From Capitulum mitella (lineage: Eukaryota > Arthropoda > Thecostraca > Pollicipedomorpha > Pollicipedidae), in contig CP099839.1 of the NCBI GenBank assembly GCA_030062745.1, positions 24,603,324 through 24,667,323 of the forward strand: a DNA stretch of 64,000 bases, given 5' to 3'. Positions 59,299 to 64,000 of this stretch are shown in pieces. The notes under the pieces are model-generated. The model worked only from the letters and a program-made list of their open reading frames with translations. It ran no database searches and was not told where the DNA came from. Numbering within the stretch: position 1 is the stretch's first letter; each line of letters begins with the position of its first letter. Made by a program: the position numbers and the translations under genes.

Positions 59299-59996
59299 AC
59301 AATGGCAATAAGACTTTGTCCCTTCAAATAAGCATAAAACGGAAACCAACATGTTTGGGATGATGGCATATGGCAGAAGATTTTTCCCCGTTTCTGATGT
59401 GTATCAGGAAGCATTCATACATCTTACGAAGTTAGATTGCCTTGCCATCGCTCATGGAAATGCACCACAAATGATTTTCTGGACATCGTGATAAATGTTG
59501 CCCTTCGCGTGAACTCAGATGCAAACTACGTCGATGTAAATCTTGAGTATGTGCAGCCCTTTGAATTTCGAGTGAATACATTGCATTACTGTCATGCTTA
59601 TACAAGCTTTAAAAACATGGCGGGAATTTCCTGATCCCTCTGAACCCTGCTTGGCTAAATTAAATGTTTTGATTCCCCCAACAACCAGGTGATGTACAAG
59701 CATACGAGTAACAGTGATAACGCAAAGTTTCAGCAGAAAAGTGAATGGTATTCACTGAGTCGCCTGTTGGCGGTCTCTGAAGGCAAAGTTGCACGAAATA
59801 GGTGAAAATATGTTTAACGTTTAACGTTAATGTAACAAAAAACGTTTCTTTCAGGAAGACACACAAATTTCCCATGCCATGCAACTTCAGCAGTGGTATC
59901 TATGGGGCTATGGAGGTTTGGAGCTATCACTCAAGGACGTTTTGCGGGGAATGTACCGCGTGGCTTGCTGCGATGTAGAAATACACTGCGGCTGCA

Positions 59997-60110
59997 GTGT
60001 GGGGCGGACTTCGACAGATATGCTGGGGGCGATTTCGAATTAATTAACATTGAAGAAGGTGTTCAACTGGTGGCTGCTCATTTCCGTACGCAGATGCCTC
60101 CCAGACTCGT
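59997..60110 (+). CDS. Candidate isolated exon, 38 codons, unrecognised
   Basis: Bounded by CTGCGGCTGCAG and the donor GTAAGT, phase 0 on both sides. It encodes CGADFDRYAGGDFELINIEE and GVQLVAAHFRTQMPPRL, with balanced protein-like composition. An earlier acceptor (TTCAGCAG, about 59893) would give a longer exon in the same frame. No family recognised. Confidence 0.22.
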
Positions 60111-60754
60111 AAGTAAAATGTATTTTGCTCAGTTAACGCATGATAGTATGAACGGCTTGCATTGAAAACAGTGCCCAGTAGTTTGGTTCCGATTTGGCGT
60201 AACGCCAGCCGATTGCATCATATCCCTGGACCAAATTCATCCTCTAGGCGATGTCGCAGCAAGAGCCCTATGTTGACAAAGGGGTCCCACGAGCCGCGGT
60301 CCCTGCATTCCACACTGGCAGGAGATTAGGATGGCATCGTCTGGCTTTACGACGCTCATTGGAATTTACGTCCAGAGCAGAAGGCATCGGGGCAAGTTTA
60401 GGACGCAGTTGGCGGAGACGAATCACCAGGAAACCGACGGCCAAACAGTCGGAGACTCAAACAATGAACCCGTGGAGGAGATGCACCACCATGGGTGTCA
60501 GATGCGGCCCTTTTGTGTCCAACAAAATGTTTAGATGGGAAAACGGTTTTCATAAGACACTTTGCGCTGCGTCCTGCTCTCAGAGTCTGCGATACAGCAC
60601 CGCTCGCATTGTTTGCCGCTATTATGTGTCAGCTGATGCTGTCGATTTTGTCTTTACTATTATTGCTCTACAAGGAATAATTAAACAGCCATATCTCGTT
60701 TTTTTTTTAAGTCATAGCATAGAGCATTAGGTAAAAAACATGTATTTATGCAAC

Positions 60755-60856
60755 AAAAATCCTCAATCTAACATCTCTTTTTGATGGGAGCAGATTGTGC
60801 CGTACAAAAATCCTCAGTCTAACATCTCTTTTTGATAGGAGCAGATTGTGCCGCAT
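60755..60856 (+). repeat. 51-bp tandem duplication
   Basis: Two copies starting at 60755 and 60806 share AAAAATCCTCARTCTAACAT and continue through GGAGCAGATTGTGCCG with two or three differences. Confidence 0.9.
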
Positions 60857-60859
60857 AAA

Positions 60860-62340
60860 CAGATATATTTGGTGGGCCAATGGTAAAATATGGAAAAATT
60901 TAAAGAGATGAGATAAGCACGTCTAGCGCGAAATAAACGAAAAGTGAACCTTCTGGAATCTGTCGAGGAAAAGAAATATTGGGAACCTTACCATGGAACG
61001 AGTCTGCATAATGAATTTCATACATCTTAAACGTTTGAACGACTTCTCATAATTCTGCGACGTCCGAACGACTTCCCATAATTTTGCAAGTACCGGCTCA
61101 TTCTCCTCTCGTTAGACTTCCCGCTATGATAGGGGTGCGTCAAATAATGGCGATTTCATCTCCCACTCAGTTCGCTCGATTACCCCTAAATTTTGACCGA
61201 GGACTAATGAATTGAGAACATTGGGCTGCCAACGAGGTTGACGCGATCGATCCATAAAGATATGAGCAGTGATTCGAGAAAGTACTCGTCGTGGATGACT
61301 GCCTGTGTCAGAATGTGAATATTTTTGCTACCAGCATTGCCTGAAAAGCACAAAACGGTTCAGTTCCTATTATTTTTACTGCGTCGCCCCATTTGCTCGT
61401 CCGTCCGTGGAATATATGTTACACAGCCTTTTTTATATTTCCGTGGAATATACGTTATAAAGCCCTTTGTGCCTTGTTCAGGTCATTTTAGGAGGCTTTT
61501 TTTTTAGAGGGAAATTTAAGGTGGCAAATTGTAACAAGTTATTGGGCTGGTGAAAGCTAGCAAAATCAAATCTAAGACGATACTTACATGTAACAATCCT
61601 AACACGCCACAATTCTGACTTCATAGTTTCGCTGATAAATGTATGTGAAAGTGCTGTGCAGAAATGAAAATGCTAAACCAAATTACGCCAGCTGGGGCCG
61701 ATTTCAGAGTACGTTTACACCTTTCCAATGACAAAATGGTTTGTCTCTTCCCATATGTATTTTGCGCTGCGTCTTGTTATGCATGCGTAGAAAACAAAAG
61801 CGTTTTGTTCGTTGTGCGTCCCTGTTTTGGTTTTGTTCAGCTAATTTGTTCGCGAATGCTGACTTGAGTCTATTTGCACTTTCATTCTGGTATACGTAAT
61901 TATCAGAAGATATAAAAAGTTATTAGAAGTTATTAGACGAACATTTAGATTTTACTCTCTGAACGTCCTTTGACATCAATTTGTTCACGTCTTGTACACT
62001 GGTCGTATGTCAGCTTCAAATACAAGTTGTATTCTGTGGGCAAATAACGTATGATCTTGGTAGCCGGCACTTCTTTGACCTTGTCTTTTACGTCCACACC
62101 TACTGTTACTTTTATCGACGCGGTCACCGTCCTTTCTATCTTTAAAACAGCCTGTCTCTTTCGGCATTACTAGTGCTCACCCTCACCTAGATCACATGAA
62201 ACCAGGCGATACCTCGCAGAAGTGTCTCCAAGACCTAGCGGCTGGCCAAGAATGGTTGGGATACAGAACATCGGATGGTGCAAATCGTACTCCTGCTGCC
62301 TCTGAGGACGGCAGGAGTGCAGCACGAATCTAATCACCCA
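60860..62340. other. Non-coding stretch, AT-rich
   Basis: A short duplicated phrase CCGTGGAATATAYGTTA occurs at about 61405 and 61440. No exon recognised. Confidence 0.5.
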
Positions 62341-62510
62341 GTTGGGGGGGGGGGGGGCTGTGACTCCCGCGGAGGGAGCCGCACGGAGCCCCGGCCGACG
62401 CCGACGGGTCTGAGACGCCGGTGGGTTCCGTGCCACCCGTGTGGCGCAGATTTGCGGCTGCGGGCCCGAGCCGGCCACGGTTCGCGGCCGAGCAAGGCCG
62501 CCGCTCATGA
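62341..62510. promoter_or_regulatory. Small GC-rich patch with G14 run
   Basis: G-run at about 62344-62357 followed by CpG-rich sequence to 62510. No gene recognised. Confidence 0.35.
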
Positions 62511-64000
62511 GCTGTTAGTGTCGATTACCGGCAGTTCGCGCACCGCCTTTTGGCTGGTGGATTAGGTGTGGAGGCGAGCTAAGCGGCCTCGCGGAATGGC
62601 TTTAACGACTCCGCTTCATTGCCAAAAACGAAGCCGCAGATCAGGGCCTCCGGGAGATGCGTTCCTGGAAAACTGGTATCGTGCTTCCTGCCAATTAAAA
62701 CCGGACTGTGTGCCTTAAAACGCTCGTTTTTATGCATTTGAAATACAAAGTTCATCAGAATAACTTTTTGTGCAGTGACTGCAAAAATCCAGGAGGACTG
62801 ACTGTCACAGGCCAAAAGAGCACACAAACACACATACATGCGTACATAAACCATCACAATAGTCAGCCAATGAGTATATCTACCATTGAAATGAAAGTGG
62901 CAAAATCAGTTAATTAAATGTCAGCCTTCGCTCGGAAAACTTTGCCGTCGGTGGCCAAATTAGCAATGGCCACTGACGTGGCAAAGTTTGGAATAGCTTG
63001 GTTCAGTCCATGGTGAAGGCGCATGCTGGTGAAGTTCCAGGCGGGGTGACGAGAGTCGCCGATTGTGCCGTTCATGCCAGTGACGTGGGCGAGCTACCCT
63101 AGGATTCCTTTGGGACTGTGGTTCGTCTTCATGCCGACATGGATTATCAAATGATCCCGATAGTTGTGTGAGACGTGCTACGTACAACCATCCTCTGTAC
63201 GAAAGACAGCAGCTACATGCCACCGGTTACCCTGAAACTTCAGTATGTCCCATTGGAAATCCGTCAAAAGGAAAATGCATTTACCTCAGTCATGTGCATG
63301 TTTTGAGTCGTTGCTACGTTTGTGCGACACTGAATTTATTTTCCTAGATTGCAGTACATTGATATCGCTGTGCATTGTGCAGAACCAGGCATACCAACGA
63401 ACACGGAAAAAGGGCGATTCATCACTAATTCAGATCAGTCTCATTTACATAGAAACGAGACACAATGCCGCATTGAGCCTACAGTGCACCTGTCTGGGCT
63501 CTCTCTGGGCTCTCCGGAATCGCTGCCATCTGTCCAACATGTTGAATGTGGCATGCGATGATAGGCAGCCCATACTCTGTATGGTATGCAGATGAACCTG
63601 CCATGGCAGGCGTTTCAAGCGACACAGGCACGAGCAAGGCATATTCCGAGCGGAGCCCTGCAGAGAAGGCGATACCGGCGCGCAATTTGGCCAAACGAAT
63701 TCGGTAACGGTTTGATGTCGTGCCCAACTGGGCGGCCGCTCATGTGATACGGGTATCAGTCGGCGAGGAACGCCGTGCCCGGGCGCGAACGGCGCCGCGG
63801 TCGTCCCCGGAACGGCTCTACGGCGGCTCGACGAACGTGACGAGTGATGTATGAGGATGGATGACGGCCCGCTCCCGGGAAACTTGGCTCGCGACTTCTG
63901 GCCTGAGATTGTCCGCGGAGCGCTCTCAGGATGACCGTGATTCACCAGAGGTCGCTGGGTGCATATGCAAGTGCATTGTCATTTCTCGTGACCTCTGAAT
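62511..64000. other. Non-coding stretch to window end
   Basis: A small GC-rich patch lies at 63730-63860. No gene, RNA gene or strong repeat recognised. Confidence 0.5.

Overview
This is a piece of an animal nuclear genome. Genes are split into short, mostly GC-rich exons with GT-AG introns, and the spacers hold many CpG-rich islands, minisatellites and microsatellites. There is no operon structure, ribosome-binding site or prokaryotic feature. One gene closely resembles the ecdysis-triggering hormone receptor, so a moulting animal, most likely an arthropod such as a crustacean or chelicerate, is the best guess. I cannot name the species.

Three protein-coding genes can be supported. (1) 680-5006, plus strand: the 3' part of a Raver (PTB-binding ribonucleoprotein) gene. 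It has two exons (680-1213 and 4371-5006) joined in phase 0 and ends in the conserved Raver C-terminal tail; upstream exons lie left of the window. (2) 6039 to about 15078, minus strand: a nearly complete WDR4/Trm82 gene, the WD40 partner of the tRNA m7G46 methyltransferase. It is rebuilt here from eight exons whose phases all match. Only the first few N-terminal residues remain unresolved. It is convergent with Raver, with about 1 kb between the stop codons. (3) 28643-28973, plus strand: the first coding exon of a class A neuropeptide receptor (TM1 to the start of TM3), best matched to ETHR, ending in a phase-1 GTGAGT donor. Its later exons were not found and probably lie to the right of the window.

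The rest is intron or intergenic DNA. 15.8-28.4 kb holds diverged dispersed repeats, a 34-bp minisatellite, clusters of TGACCT hexamers, and two copies of a tiny 55-bp hairpin element. Each copy is flanked by its own perfect 12-14 bp target-site duplication. 29-64 kb, probably partly ETHR intron, holds CpG-rich islands without a recognisable gene (about 36, 41.5, 43, 46.3, 49, 51.6, 53.6 and 55.7 kb). It also holds two oppositely oriented low-complexity arrays at 39.2 and 40.6 kb, minisatellites with 15-, 42-, 44- and 49-bp units, and a 138-bp CT tract.

The three genes do not look functionally linked (splicing co-factor, tRNA modification, peptide signalling). The most notable novelty candidate is the ultrashort retroposon-like element. 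The gene calls rest on recalled family motifs plus splice-phase consistency, not on a database search.
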